Under the pieces are notes generated by a model. The model ran no database searches and was not told the DNA's origin. It saw only the letters and a list, made by a program, of their open reading frames with translations. From assembly GCA_947172415.1 (NCBI GenBank), contig OX359199.1, positions 5,391,384-5,455,383 on the forward strand: a stretch of DNA of 64,000 nucleotides, written 5' to 3'. Below, piece by piece: positions 1 through 11,509 of the stretch (position 1 is its first letter; every line of letters starts with the position of its first letter). The DNA is from Chondrosia reniformis (Eukaryota > Porifera > Demospongiae > Chondrillida > Chondrillidae). A program made the translations under genes and the position numbers.

Positions 1-16
1 CTGAAGAGAAAGAGAA

Positions 17-3000
17 ATGGGAAGGGACATTTTAAGTGTTCTTTTGTTACCTTTAGTATTGCAGATATTTACTGCTACATCCTTTGAAGTTGGTAAGTAC
101 AGATGACAGTGGTTGTGTATCTCTGCATTTTCCTTTCGATAATTCTCAAGCAAGTTTATTGTGTCTGCTGCCGTATTCTTACAATAGAAGCCGTAATTTA
201 TAGAAGTATCGTCCTAGGAGGCCGATTTGAAGCAGGATGTACTAGTGGACTTAATGTATGGTACTTAAATACATTACCAATTGACCTCCAAACTTGTGGG
301 TGTAACGCAACGACCGAATCTCTAGTTATCGACCCTGTGTTAGAATCAAGTACCGGAGAATATAACTGTGCATTCGGCGAGATATGGAAGCTCTGGGTAA
401 TTGGTGAGTATCATCGCATTTATATCCACATAGTGACTGGACTAGTCATTACTAGATATCATACTACTTATACTATGTTCAGCAACAATTTCACGTTGGC
501 CTTTATTTTTATAGCATAAGGGACTCTTAAATATTTCTCTTAGACACTATTAAATCTATTTAAAGCAACTAATCTCAAAGTTATTTAATATTAATCTTCC
601 TTTTTCTTGTTAAGTTCCTCCCTCTGTCAGGATCTCTGGTTCAACTGAATACATTGCTGGCCAGACTCTCTCCCTCTTCTACAATCTTGAGGAAGGCAGT
701 AACATTACCAGTGTACGGTGGTTCCAAGATGATTCAGAACTGGTTTCTGAAGGACGTATTAGGATATCAGGAAAAAACTTGACAAAATCCATTCTAAACA
801 GTATGGACATAGGAATGTACTCTGTCACAGTTACTAATGATGCAGGAGAGGATACCAATGCAGTTAAAATAATCATTCAATGTTAGTAATGTAGAAGTGT
901 TTGAAATTTTATCCCAAGATTTTTTATTTTAGTTAACAGCACTAGCTTGGTCAATAAGTAATATATCTCTACATAATGGAGATAACCCATACCGAAACTA
1001 TTATATATTTATTATGTATAATAGCAGTATAGGAGCTGTTCTTAGCTATTACAAACCTAAAAGTAATTCTGTTTGGCCTTATATTCTGTAGTTCAGCCAG
1101 ATGTCTCAGTTGTGGCAACACCAAGCAGCTTGGTAACTTTGACACAGAATGTAACACTGCAATGCACCATACGTGCCAATCCTGGAGCTACCTTGGTGAG
1201 TTGGACCAGAAGGACAAGTGAAGGTGTAGAAGAACCTGTGTCTCTTCACAGAGAGACAAAGGCAACTGATGAATTTTCAGTCACAACCACCATTAGCACT
1301 CTTGAAGTATCCTTAAATGAGATTGATAGCCAGGTAATACTTTGTAGTAATGGATAATGTACATATATGCATTGTGAAATAAAAAAACCTTACAAGAACC
1401 TGCAAAAATGTAACATTGTAATTGTGTGTTATAATATTGGATGGCTAATGTGCAGAATGTTTACAGTCATTTAAATTGTTTACAAATGCAGCCAAACAAG
1501 GTCATTATTTACTAGTGTATAATCATGATGAACATTATTTGTGTTATTCTCTTTAATCATCTCACTTTCATTATCAATACAGCTCTGTGGAAGGTTATTA
1601 CCCTATATAATAATATGTTATTTCAATGAATGCAATATGAATTACTTGTTGTAATGTCTGTTTACAGTATTCATACACATGTTCAGCTGAAAATGTTCTT
1701 GGAAATAGCCAGAATAGCATTACAGTTCAGAAAGGTGGTACGTTCCATGCATGAGTCAATCCTTTCCTATAATTATATCTCTATATTATATGTATTGTGT
1801 ATATATGTATTCTACTGATATGTTAGATGTCTGATATAGCTAATAGATAGTAAGTTATCAGATCTTAATAGCTCTTGCTTAGGGTTGTCATAATCTGCAG
1901 TATTGGTATGCATGTTTATAAGACTACAGTATACAGCATACTTAATTCTGTGATATACACATGTGTTAACATACTGTGCATACCATAATCTCTATCTGTG
2001 GTTATGGGAATTTACATCTTCACATAGAAATGCCTCTAGTCAAATTGCTTTACATAATCCTTGCTGTCTAAGCTGTTTATAAGTACTATCCATGTGACCT
2101 CAGCAGTCCCTGAATCTCCATGTCTCTGTTAATGATATTCATAAGCACTAAGCACTAAACAGATTCTTAGCAGGAGTTGATTGGGATATCACGTGTGTGT
2201 TCTGGTATGTGTTGTACAACCCAATTTGTGCCTACTTCTCACAGTGGTGGCCTTACAAATGTAATGTGTAATGATATTCATAAGGAAGACCCCAAAATGT
2301 CTGTTGATATGGTACTCCCCAAGTCTGTGAGCTCGACTGATAGCCTCCTGTGTTGTCTACACTATTGCACACCCAACACAAGTTTAGCTCCTTATAAGGA
2401 ATATTCTATAATTGAGATAGGTCAATATGAAAATGTGGATCTTTACATATATACTAGCTATATGACATCTGACATGAATTACATATATATATACATATAT
2501 ACATATACCACTAAAATCTATACAAGTTAATACATCCAGCACTGCATGACAAGAAAGCAAGCAATTATAAAACTGTTAATATCTTATATATAACACAGCC
2601 TTAAAAATTACACTTCTTATCCTTTTCTTTTATTTGCCCCATAAGTTATACTTATATTTGTTATAGTATTAACAAGAGCACATTATATCAATATGCATGT
2701 AAGTGTATGTATATCCTTGTAGGTCCTCCCCCACCCCCCGAGGGTGTGAAAGTGTCCTCCACCACACCCACCACCATCACACTACAGTGGAACAAGCCCA
2801 GCTTACATACCTTTGTAGATGAGTTCAAAGTTGAATGGCGGTTGCCCATTCGAATGTGGTCTAGTAAGGTTGTTGATCGGACGAGCATCAGTGCCACAAT
2901 TGATGGCCTGACACCCAATACAAGGTATGAGGTCCGTGTGGCCTCGGTCAACACAGAGGCTGTGTCAACATCACAGATCCTTAATGCCATTACACTACAT

Positions 3001-5365
3001 GAACGTGAGTGTTACTAGTATCATGAACTTCATATCCTGGTAGATCTTTTACTTGAAAGATATATGACTCTTCTGTTTCCATTTTGTCTGCTGTTTCTAT
3101 TTGTGAACTTAACTTGTACATCTATATATACATATACATTATGCATAAATATATTTATCTAGATGTTGATAGCTAGTGTTGTTGTATAAATATAATTAAT
3201 GGCATCAAATTACTGATTTATAATAGGATAGCAATGTTTGCTAATTTATGAATGACATTCTTTTATAGAGTTCAGAGTGAAAATGAGTGAACCGTTATGT
3301 CATCTGTCACTGTAGCTCCTAGTAGTCCACCCACTTCAGTGTCTGCTAAATGGATTCAGGAACAAGAAAGAGTTCAGCTGAAGTGGAATGTAAGTGCAGT
3401 AACCTTTATTTGGGTCAGCACCTCTTTAATGATATTCATGATAGTCAAGGCGGACTAAGAAAGCCACAACTATACTAATAACAATATTCATAGTTACCTT
3501 GAGGGGGTCAAGTAATTGAATGAGATATATGTAGAGGTAGGAGGGGCTTCTTGTACTCCAGACACGCCCACATACCTAGCCATTTTGAGTGTTTACAGCA
3601 AAGGAATGTGAGAAGTTTTAATACTTGGCAGGATATTAGCTTATACTTAGTGGTCCCTTGAGATGTTACATATACACTTAGGTTATATTCAATTACCTTC
3701 TAGTGTAAGTAGTTTCTTGCAGCTCAACATTTTGTATATACATATATATGTATCATATGCGTAGTCATTTTACACCTAAAATGACTAGATAGACTTCTCC
3801 TCCCTCACACTCACACTCACACTACACACACACTCACACTGCACACTACACACTCAACACTATTTCTCTCGTTAGGCTGTTCAATCATCAGTTGATGGAT
3901 CAGTTCAAGGGTATTTAGTACAGACCAGTAATCTTAACCACACAACGACAGAGACAATGATTCTGTTAACACTTCAAAGAGGCACACTACAGACACTCAG
4001 AGTGTTGGCATTCAACAGCGGTGGTAATGGTCCATCAGAAGAGATTCAATATCTAGTGCCGCCAGGTAACTGCTGCACGCATCCTGCTTTATATAGAAAG
4101 CCATGTGTGTGATTTAGTATATGTATCTTGATTGTAGTACGCTCTCCTGTTGAAGACTTCACTCTCATGAAGTTATCCTCCTCTTCTTTTGGTGTGACCT
4201 GGTCACCACCTGCTGATGTTGCAGATCTGGCTGGATATAATGTCACCATCCTAGGGACTGCCCCAAATGATTACTGGGAGACATCAATTGATAGCAGTGT
4301 GAACTCAGCATGCTTTGATGTACCCACATTTAGTAGTGATTACAGGGTTTCCCTCAGAAGTATATATACAGATAATAGCTATGTCAGCACTGATAAGGAG
4401 ATTATATCTTTGAAAAAAGTAGACAATTCAGTGGAAAATAAGGAAAACTGTATAAAAGTCACTTTCCTGGAATCTGGTAAGATTTTAAAATTTGATGGAA
4501 CTTCTGTACTAGGTAGAGATTATAGGACTAAATTTCATGCATCTGATGTTGTTTATTTTGTGCACCTTTTTCTTTACAGATACAACCCCCTCGCCCACAG
4601 AAGAAGGTCTTTCTGTACCCATTATAGTTGCTGTGATTGTCGTAATAGCACTACTAGTTGTATTGTCAGGTGTAGTGGGAGCCATTTTTGTGTTTTGGAG
4701 GTGTCGCAGACAAAAGAATCAACATGACTTGGAAAGTAATTCTTCGACCTCAAACAAGTAAGCATCATTATTGCCATATTATATCATTATCTTTTGTCTT
4801 AAACGACACACACTTGTAGAAGTGTATATATGTATAGTCAGCGTGTACATGAGCCAATGGAGAAGAAAAGAGGTATACGTACAGTAGAAGGAGAAAACTC
4901 TTGTATCCTCATCCAAGGCTCTCCCTAAGTTTAGTTCCCTATTGGCTCTTTACTCTAAATTTATACACGTAGATGTATGTAGTGTTATGTATTATATGTA
5001 TGTAAGTGAAAATTATAAGCTTTTTAAATCAATCAACGAGACTTGAAATGTGCTACAACTCTGTCCTCTGTCCTCCTCTGTAGGCCAATAGGCGTGGCCT
5101 TCAGACTTACTCCCAGTCCGCCATCCAATGATGATGAATTTGGAAAAAACAACAATGTGAGTTTGCCATATGCTGGTTTCCTCACCAATAAAGGTACACC
5201 TCCTTCACTGGTCTCTCTATCTAGGCTTACCACCATTCACCCCAAAACTCCCAAGACTTGATAGAAGTGAAATATTATGATGTTGAAGGAATGTATCCCA
5301 ACAGTCCAACTTCAAAATCATTTAATAGTTCAGTTAATTCTCAAATAATAGGTATCCATGTATAA
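17..5365 (+). CDS. Ig/FN3 single-pass cell-surface receptor-like protein
   Basis: I read twelve exons with consistent phase: 17-92, 188-403, 615-881, 1092-1333, 1668-1737, 2723-3004, 3316-3389, 3876-4065, 4138-4476, 4580-4758, 5094-5156, 5225-5365, giving 712 aa. The first exon is a signal peptide (MGRDILSVLLLPLVLQ). Three Ig-like domains follow; DIGMYSVTVTNDAGE and YSYTCSAENVLG show the typical F-strand pattern. Then come three FN3 domains (TPNTRYEVRVASVN is clear). A transmembrane helix lies near 4620-4690 (IIVAVIVVIALLVVLSGVVG), with a basic stop-transfer RCRRQK. The cytoplasmic tail is about 85 aa, has no kinase or phosphatase domain, and carries a KYYDVEGMY tyrosine cluster. Adhesion or receptor role is inferred from architecture. 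The first Ig is short and degenerate. I cannot name an orthologue. A polyA-like AATAAA lies at about 5590. Confidence 0.85.
4855..4967 (+). repeat. dispersed repeat family, copy 1
   Basis: This intronic copy in the Ig/FN3 gene holds the purine-rich centre and 3' half of the family: GAGAAGAAAAGAG, then CTCTTGTATCCTCATCCAA, then TTTAGTTCCCTAT and TTTACTCTAAA. The same blocks recur at 18900, 34066 (reverse), 35470, 40945 and 43052. Confidence 0.7.
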
Positions 5366-5669
5366 TCTACAATATGTATACTGTACAGAGCGACTCTTTA
5401 CAAATACTATTTCTATTTATTGTAACATTTTTATTTGTGCGATTTTACGTTTTATTTAATGAACAAATGTGTAGCAAAGTTGATTGTATGTTATACGGAA
5501 AATGGTTATATTACATTTACACTTCAACACAACTACCTCTTGAAGGCAGGATTCTTTAACTTATTGAATACACCTTGATGCAAGTTTGCAATAAATCTTC
5601 AAGTTTTAGATATTAATCTTTATATTAATATAAAGGATACATATCACTAAAATATTAGTAAAGACTATA
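5366..5669. other. convergent intergenic gap
   Basis: About 300 bp separate the stop codons of the Ig/FN3 gene (+) and ERGIC1 (-). It is AT-rich and holds an AATAAA-like signal at about 5590 for the + gene. I see no coding potential beyond a chance short frame. Confidence 0.6.
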
Positions 5670-8600
5670 TTAGCTAAGTTTTCCCAATTCCATTTTCCTG
5701 ATGACTTCGTGTGCTGTGAACACAAATGAATCTATGACTCCTGCTACCGTAAAGGTGCCACCAACAATAGCACATATCTAATATAGGGAATAAGGACGCC
5801 AATCTTATATAGCACATATCTAATATAGGGAATAAGGACGCCAATCTTATATAGCACATATCTAATATAGGGAATAAGGACGCCAATCTTATATAGCACA
5901 TATCTAATATAGGGAATAAGGACGCCAATCTTATATAGCACATATCTAATATAGGGAATAAGGACGCCAATCTTATATAGCACATATCTAATATAGGGAA
6001 TAAGGACGCCAATCTTATATAGCACATATCTAATATAGGGAATAAGGACGCCAATCTTATATAGCACATATCTAAGAGCATATATAAGGAAACACACATC
6101 TAAGGGGCCAATATATATATAGGACATATCTAAGGGAGTAGATATCTAAGGGATACTCCCTTAGACATGTGCTATAATTTACTCCCTTAGATTATGTATA
6201 AATGTGTAACACATACGTATATACCAATATATGGGATATGGCATTTGGTATGCATATACATGTACTTACTGTTGTGATAAAATGATAAAATGGCCTCCGT
6301 CGATCAGTATAGCTCACAGTGATTGGGTTCATGTCATACCTAAACCAGATAGCTACAAATACAACAGGTATATTGAGACTATGATCAAGGTATGGCCAGT
6401 TTGGCAAAGAAGTAGTTCACATACCTGGCATAGAGCGATGATGTGACCAGGAACTAAAATTCTATAAAACCAACAAAAACATATCATAATTATTAAGAGA
6501 CATCGAGCGTAATTGCAGCGACTGGAATAAAGTTTATTGTATTTTAATACCAGTTGAGAAAGATCTCTGGATTGAAACGTCCTGGAAATTAATTGAATCG
6601 TTCATTGTGTTATTTCAGTCGCTGCGATTATGCTCAATACCACTTAATAATCAGTACCCTCTACGCAGCAATGAGCCTTTACAGTATCAATTACATATCA
6701 TAATAGAAAATTGAGCATGTGCACATAATTATTATTCAGCAGTCATTGCCAACTGCTATGAGACTATAGTGTAGTTGTCTTTGCTTGCATTTACAGCATT
6801 CCTTGTTGAGAAAGATGTGTGGGTGGGTAGTCATTCAATGGACTGACTAAAGCTGTCATAATTGGGTCCTTTGTGGTTATATAGGAATGGGACTGGTTAG
6901 AATATTATATTCCTGCAGCTTGTGGTACATAAATACTGTAGTATACAAATCATGCACAGAACCAAATAAGATATATTTAACGTATTAGCTAGTAGATGGT
7001 CCATAGCCTCGGTCCATAAATGCTTACTTAATAGTTAAGTCTAGATGCTAATATTCTGGCGTATGTTTGTATTGGCATTCCGGAAAGAATGTTAGATCTT
7101 CTTAATTTAAAAATCCAGACCTGTCAGTTTATATATAGCTCTAAGATATCAGTCTATTATGAAGTATATTTCATTAATCTCATATCAATGTTAACCATGC
7201 CTTTAGGAAAATGATGTGTTTAAATACATATAAATACTATCATTACAGTATGTTGACAGTATAACCAATAGTTACTTTTATATTAATACAGTAATATAGG
7301 GATATCATACCTTATAAGCTACAGTGTACTGGTATCCACTCATTTTGTCACCATAAAGAGGCTGATAGACAGTGGGTACAATCTTCATGTAGTAGTCATG
7401 TGCATGATCAGCTGATGGACCAGGGAGGAAGAAAACGTAAGTCCTTCAAACATGCTGTAAATAAGTGTATTGTACTTTTATCTAATTGACTGCGTGTAAG
7501 CAATGGACAATTTTCCTTGCAAATATACTTTCTTAGTCTATAAGTTATATATTTTGAATTACTAACACTTTGCAGTAGTTCTGTCAATATTCTTTAGTGG
7601 CACAAAGCTGCCTTTAAACTTCAAGTGTGTCTGTGACAATTGATCATCTCCAAACTCAACTGAGTGGATGTAATGTGACATAATTACTTCCTGGGGCTGA
7701 GACCGGGAGGCGTGGGTGGATATGTGGAAATTTCCGGGGACCTAAAGAAAGGATTAGATGCACTACATCACTACAGAATGTGATTGTATAGGAACAAACC
7801 TTTTTAATATTGAAATTAGCCTCCATTCGACAACCTTCTATACATAGTGACAAAATAGAATGCATACATATACACAGTAATTCAAAAGCAATTATATTTT
7901 TATGGAATGTACCATCGTTCTCCACTGGGATCTTTACAACATCACCTTGAAAACCAACTTCATGTCTTCCCATATCATCTTGTATGTCCAACCCAACATC
8001 TACACAGCAGCCATTTATGCGTAATCAAAGTGATAATCAAACCACAAGTAATCACAGACACACATAATGAAGACCACCAGGGATCAAAATGTACGATTAA
8101 TCATTAGTAAATGGTTACTAATTGACAATGTGAATTTACTAAGGTACTATTAAATTAATAAAATATCTCAAGTAAAGGTAGATTTAAATTCATGCTCACA
8201 TTGACATTTCAGTTTTGGAATTGTAACATTCAATTTGACTCTCACTTCTTCTTCAGAACCCGGCTTGTCAACAAACAATTCACTTACACTAAACAGAGAA
8301 GGATAACTTTCAATAAGAATGAGATCATTTCAATTATATTATCTAAACATCTTCATACTGAAAATGCACATGCATATACAAAGGGAGTACCCAACTTACG
8401 TTTCTATGGTAATGAAAGCACTTAACTCAGTATAGAGCAAAAACACTATAAATAATATACTCAATACAGAAACTACAAAAAGATAGAAATTCAGAGACAA
8501 TAAAAGTAATAAGAACTGCACTACATTACATATTTTAGTTAAGTAAATATAAACTATAAGACTAGTCCAAAACTGTAAATTAAATGCAGTGCATAAATAC

Positions 8601-9215
8601 AATGAAATCATTTCCCAAAAGTGGTCATTACAGTATAGACTCTGCAAGTAAACACTTGTGACAGCTAATTGGCCAATACTTGTGGGATGTTGTAGGAAGA
8701 AGGAAGAGAAGGTTGGGGACAGCAGGAAGGACTACCTAACCACATATCTCTCAAACAAATGTATCCAGTATCAGTATTTACCCAAATGATTTATGATTGC
8801 GAGTACTGGATGCTAAGTATATGAATAATCGAAGTGATAAGAAAACCACAAGTAATTATAAAGTGCCAATGAGCTACAACTGCCATAGCATATACCAATT
8901 ATAGTAGTTTCAACCATTTTAAGATCATAAAACAGTACAAGTTCACTCTTTAAACAAATTCTGGTTGATTCAAAAAATGCAACCAAATCAAAACTATAGC
9001 TGTACAATAGTCATACGATTGTCGACCATTCTTACTGAGAGCTCCGGCTGTTGTTGGCTTGGTGAAATCCTTTGGAATCTTGCGATACACATCCAATCTA
9101 CAGATAATTTGGTACGAAAGGTAAGACCTTAACGGCTGCACAGTTAAGCATGCAGAGTATGTGGCGTACGAACAGAGTTTTTGTTTCATTTTTACCTTCT
9201 AAAGTCAAATGGCAT
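5670..9215 (-). CDS. ERGIC1: ERGIC1, ER-Golgi intermediate compartment protein 1
   Basis: Eleven exons in phase: 9196-9215, 9036-9097, 8400-8472, 8200-8288, 7913-7999, 7800-7837, 7567-7741, 7311-7411, 6425-6461, 6270-6352, 5670-5777. The product is 290 aa, the length of human ERGIC1 as I recall it. The N-terminus MPFDFRRLDVYRKIPKDF, the lumenal VGLDIQDDMGRHEVG and IWFRYDMNPITVSYTDRR, and the C-terminal GGTFTVAGVIDSF are family hallmarks. Two membrane helices (exon 3 and exon 11) flank a lumenal domain. The family cycles between ER and Golgi as a cargo receptor or scaffold. The start is set by the conserved MPFDFRR; it lies 65 bp from the divergent small gene at 9281. The last intron is largely a 42-bp minisatellite that repeats the acceptor of exon 11. 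Confidence 0.95.
5772..6073. repeat. 42-bp minisatellite spanning a splice acceptor
   Basis: About seven near-identical 42-bp units (AGCACATATCTAATATAGGG...). On the minus strand each unit contains CCCTATATTAG followed by ATATGTGCTAT, which is the 3' splice site and first codons of the last ERGIC1 exon. The exon-proximal unit is the real acceptor; the others lie upstream in the intron. Because 42 is a multiple of three, two minus-strand frames stay open across the array (14-aa periodicity). These are not genes. Confidence 0.95.
6489..6651. mobile_element. MITE-like inverted-repeat element in an ERGIC1 intron
   Basis: The outer arms ATTATTAAG (6489-6497) and CTTAATAAT (6643-6651) are perfect inverts. 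Inner arms 6505-6530 and about 6610-6636 are inverted with a few mismatches (AGCGACTGGAATAA against TTATTTCAGTCGCT). The interior is about 80 bp with no coding potential. No convincing target duplication is visible, so it could also be a foldback structure without a transposon origin. Confidence 0.6.
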
Positions 9216-9280
9216 CTTTTGACGAGATGTCCACAAATCATGTGATAGTCACATGCACGCTCGATAGGGGCTTTCCCGAA
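9216..9280. promoter_or_regulatory. putative bidirectional promoter, ERGIC1 / UQCC3-like
   Basis: Only 65 bp lie between the minus-strand ATG at 9215 and the plus-strand ATG at 9281. No TATA box is apparent. A shared core promoter is inferred from spacing alone. Both 5' UTRs must overlap or be very short. Confidence 0.5.
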
Positions 9281-9490
9281 ATGGCCAGCCAGGGCATCCT
9301 GAGAAAGGTTGTCATGTTAAGCGTGGGGATATTGGTGGGAGGAGGGGTCGGGTTCTACTGGAGGGAGACTAGAGGAACGGAATACCTCTTAAAGGAAAGA
9401 GAGCTTCTGGAGGAAGAGCTGAGGTCGCTTAGAGAAGAGAGAAAAGAGAAGGAGAGACAGCTTGCTTACTTTAAGGAGCAATCTAATTAA
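9281..9490 (+). CDS. small membrane/coiled-coil protein, UQCC3-like
   Basis: Intronless, 69 aa from the ATG at 9281. An earlier in-frame ATG at 9209 would overlap the ERGIC1 start and add an unconvincing leader, so I prefer 9281. The sequence is a short basic N-terminus (ILRKVVML), one glycine-rich hydrophobic segment (SVGILVGGGVGFYW), then a charged heptad-like tail rich in E, R and K. This matches the layout of UQCC3, a mitochondrial inner-membrane assembly factor for complex III, including the LRK start and the G-rich helix. The tail is not specific, and other small mitochondrial membrane proteins look alike, so the family call is tentative. Confidence 0.55.
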   Translation: MASQGILRKVVMLSVGILVGGGVGFYWRETRGTEYLLKERELLEEELRSLREERKEKERQLAYFKEQSN

Positions 9491-10008
9491 CCTTGCCTGC
9501 GAATATATCTATGTGCTTTGGTTTTATATGTGTATACTGTGCAAGTGACAGTAGTAATCTAAAGTAAAACACTGATCGCTCCATGGAGAGAAATATATAC
9601 TGGATTACCACACCTGGAGCATAACTGTTAGATTAATGCATTCTAGCCTGGTTTACTAGACCATCCCCAGACCAGACTAGGTTGGATTCAAATGTAGTGT
9701 CGGAAGTGAAATTTGTGTACATTCCTTTGGAGGAGCAAAGCAATAAAATTAGTAGTAGTGATGGCAGCGCCTGTAACAGAAATAGTCCATCTGGAAAAGC
9801 ATGAAAGAAGACAGTGATTATATAAGACTAACCATACATAAACGACATGCATAGTCCAATTATTCTATAACCTTATAGAACACCTGTTAATCTCACTGTT
9901 TGAGTACAATTTTTATGTAGCAAATATTAGACATCAACTTCAATATAAACTGTACATCATTGGTGAACAAATATGGGACAGTGTGTAAAGTCATGGGTCA
10001 TGTTCTAG
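9491..10008. other. convergent intergenic gap
   Basis: About 520 bp lie between the small + gene and the securin stop. No open frame or conserved element is recognised. The 3' UTRs of both genes presumably occupy most of it. Confidence 0.5.
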
Positions 10009-10836
10009 TTAAATGTTTGAGAGCAGTAGGTCCAACTCAGATATATCAGGCAATCCGACATCCTTCACAGTGGTATTTATCTGCAGCATATCTTCATGAC
10101 CTATAGAATCAATGGTTTAGTATCAACAAATACAAAATTAAACTTTAATGAAGAAAGTTGACTGTGGCTATTTGATGTAGTCCCACATAGCCATTAGGGG
10201 AAGGGTCTGGCTACGTGGGACTAATTTGATGTGCTTATTGACTTACTAATTAAATGTTCTGGTTGTGAAGCTGATAAGATTTCTTCAAAATTAATTTCCT
10301 CTTGATCATTTTGCTTATGTGATAACCTCTTCCGTGGGAGCAGTAGTGGTTTAAAGTTCACAAAAGATTTAATAAAGGAAGGTGTCACAAAGGGCTCCTT
10401 CTTGTCCACTTCTGGCGGGGCCATGTACTCTATCTCAGAGTCAGCATCACTGGGCAATGTCCCAGAAGATTTAGCTGGTAAAACCGTCTTCTCTTTTTTG
10501 AATTGCTTCTTTTCTGATGCTTTTTTGAGCTTTTGAAATGTTCCCTTTTGGTCAATATTAACACGTGGTGTTTGAAGAAGTGACCCTTTTCTTGTGGACA
10601 GAGATTGGCGTTGTGCTGCGCTATTCTTTAAATCACCTAGTACTCGCCTTGGAGTTTGTTGAGGTATAGATTTACCTGCAATTAAACGGGCACAGTTTGA
10701 AAGAAAGCAATTTAATATTGTGCACACAGTTCATTCCATTCAAGTAGAAGCAACCTTGATCGTTTAAAATCTTCGTTCTTTGTTGGGCATTTTCATCTAG
10801 CGTTGAATTTCTTCCAAGAACTGTAGTAGAAGTCAT
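10009..10836 (-). CDS. PTTG1: securin (PTTG1 family)
   Basis: Three exons in phase (10755-10836, 10247-10675, 10009-10100) encode 200 aa, about the length of human PTTG1. Securin binds and inhibits separase until anaphase, and APC/C then destroys it. Visible motifs are a D-box candidate RRVLGDLKN, a second RKGSL, a lysine-rich centre, and SEIEYMAPP, which matches the separase pseudosubstrate motif (EIE followed by aromatic or hydrophobic residues and proline). The C-terminal exon is acidic and leucine-rich. No KEN box is visible. Securins diverge fast; the call rests on motif order, size and the EIE motif. It is divergent from SNRPG with 94 bp between starts. Confidence 0.75.
10178..10223. 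mobile_element. 46-bp foldback (hAT-like mini-MITE) with 8-bp direct repeats
   Basis: TAGTCCCACATAGCCA (10178-10193) and TGGCTACGTGGGACTA (10208-10223) are inverted with one mismatch in 16, around a 14-bp loop. Flanking ATTTGATG occurs at 10170-10177 and again at 10224-10231, a perfect 8-bp duplication. Eight-bp target duplications are typical of hAT transposons. It sits in a securin intron. The element is too small to encode anything. Confidence 0.75.
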
Positions 10837-10930
10837 TTTTACCTTTCAAATCTGTCTCCAAGTAACCATGGTGATTACGTAATAACCGCAAACGTTGAAT
10901 TTACGTTTGTCAGCCATTTTATTGTTCAGC
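10837..10930. promoter_or_regulatory. putative bidirectional promoter, securin / SNRPG
   Basis: 94 bp separate the divergent ATGs. The GTAACCATGGTGATTACGTAATAACCGC stretch holds a CCATGG palindrome and an ATTACGTAAT palindrome (about 10873-10882, PAR/bZIP-like). TATA-less. Shared use is inferred from spacing. Confidence 0.5.
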
Positions 10931-11509
10931 ATGAGTGCCAAGGCGCATCCTCCAGAGCTTAAGAAGTACGTACGCAAGTGCACGTAGCAAATCGATATTC
11001 AATGTAATTTTGTATGGGATTTTGTAAGCAAATATTCCAGTTTTAAGGATTTTATAGAACGCTGATGCAGTCTCGCGGTATTCCCCCGTATTCTTATCGT
11101 TTCTATATATATGCATCTTATATCATATGATTTGGTTGTCATTTAATACATAGATATATGGAAAAGAGATTGCAACTAAAGTTGAATGCTGGGCGAGTTG
11201 TTACTGGTATTCTGCGAGGCTTTGATCCTTACATGAACATTGTACTGGATGACGCAGTAGAAGAGACCAAAGAAAGGAAAAACAGTGTTGGCATGGTGGT
11301 GAGTCATGCAAAGGACCACTCAACCAAATCTCTCTATTCCAACTTGCCTCTCCTGTATTTCGCCTAATAAGGAGCTGCTTATAATATGCATGCACATCTA
11401 CAGGAATCATTCACAATACTGAAAAGATTGTTTCTGTCACTTCTTGATTGTGCAGGTTATAAGAGGAAACAGCATAGTGATGATTGAAGCTTTAGAGAGA
11501 ATTCATTGA
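10931..11509 (+). CDS. SNRPG: small nuclear ribonucleoprotein G (SmG)
   Basis: Three exons (10931-10965, 11154-11298, 11456-11509) encode 77 aa; human SmG has 76. The N-terminus MSAKAHPPELKKYMEKRL, Sm1 core GRVVTGILRGFDPYMNIVLDD and Sm2 motif VIRGNSIVMIEALERI are near-identical to the family. SmG is one of seven proteins of the Sm ring that assembles on U1, U2, U4 and U5 snRNAs. Exon phases close perfectly. Confidence 0.97.

Noticed and set aside
5674..6127. Two long minus-strand frames with 14-aa repeats
   Set aside because: Products of a 42-bp intronic array. Only the terminal part near 5670-5777, in another frame, is real ERGIC1 sequence.
9209..9280. Upstream ATG extending the UQCC3-like protein
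   Set aside because: It would overlap the ERGIC1 start codon and adds a leader lacking family resemblance.
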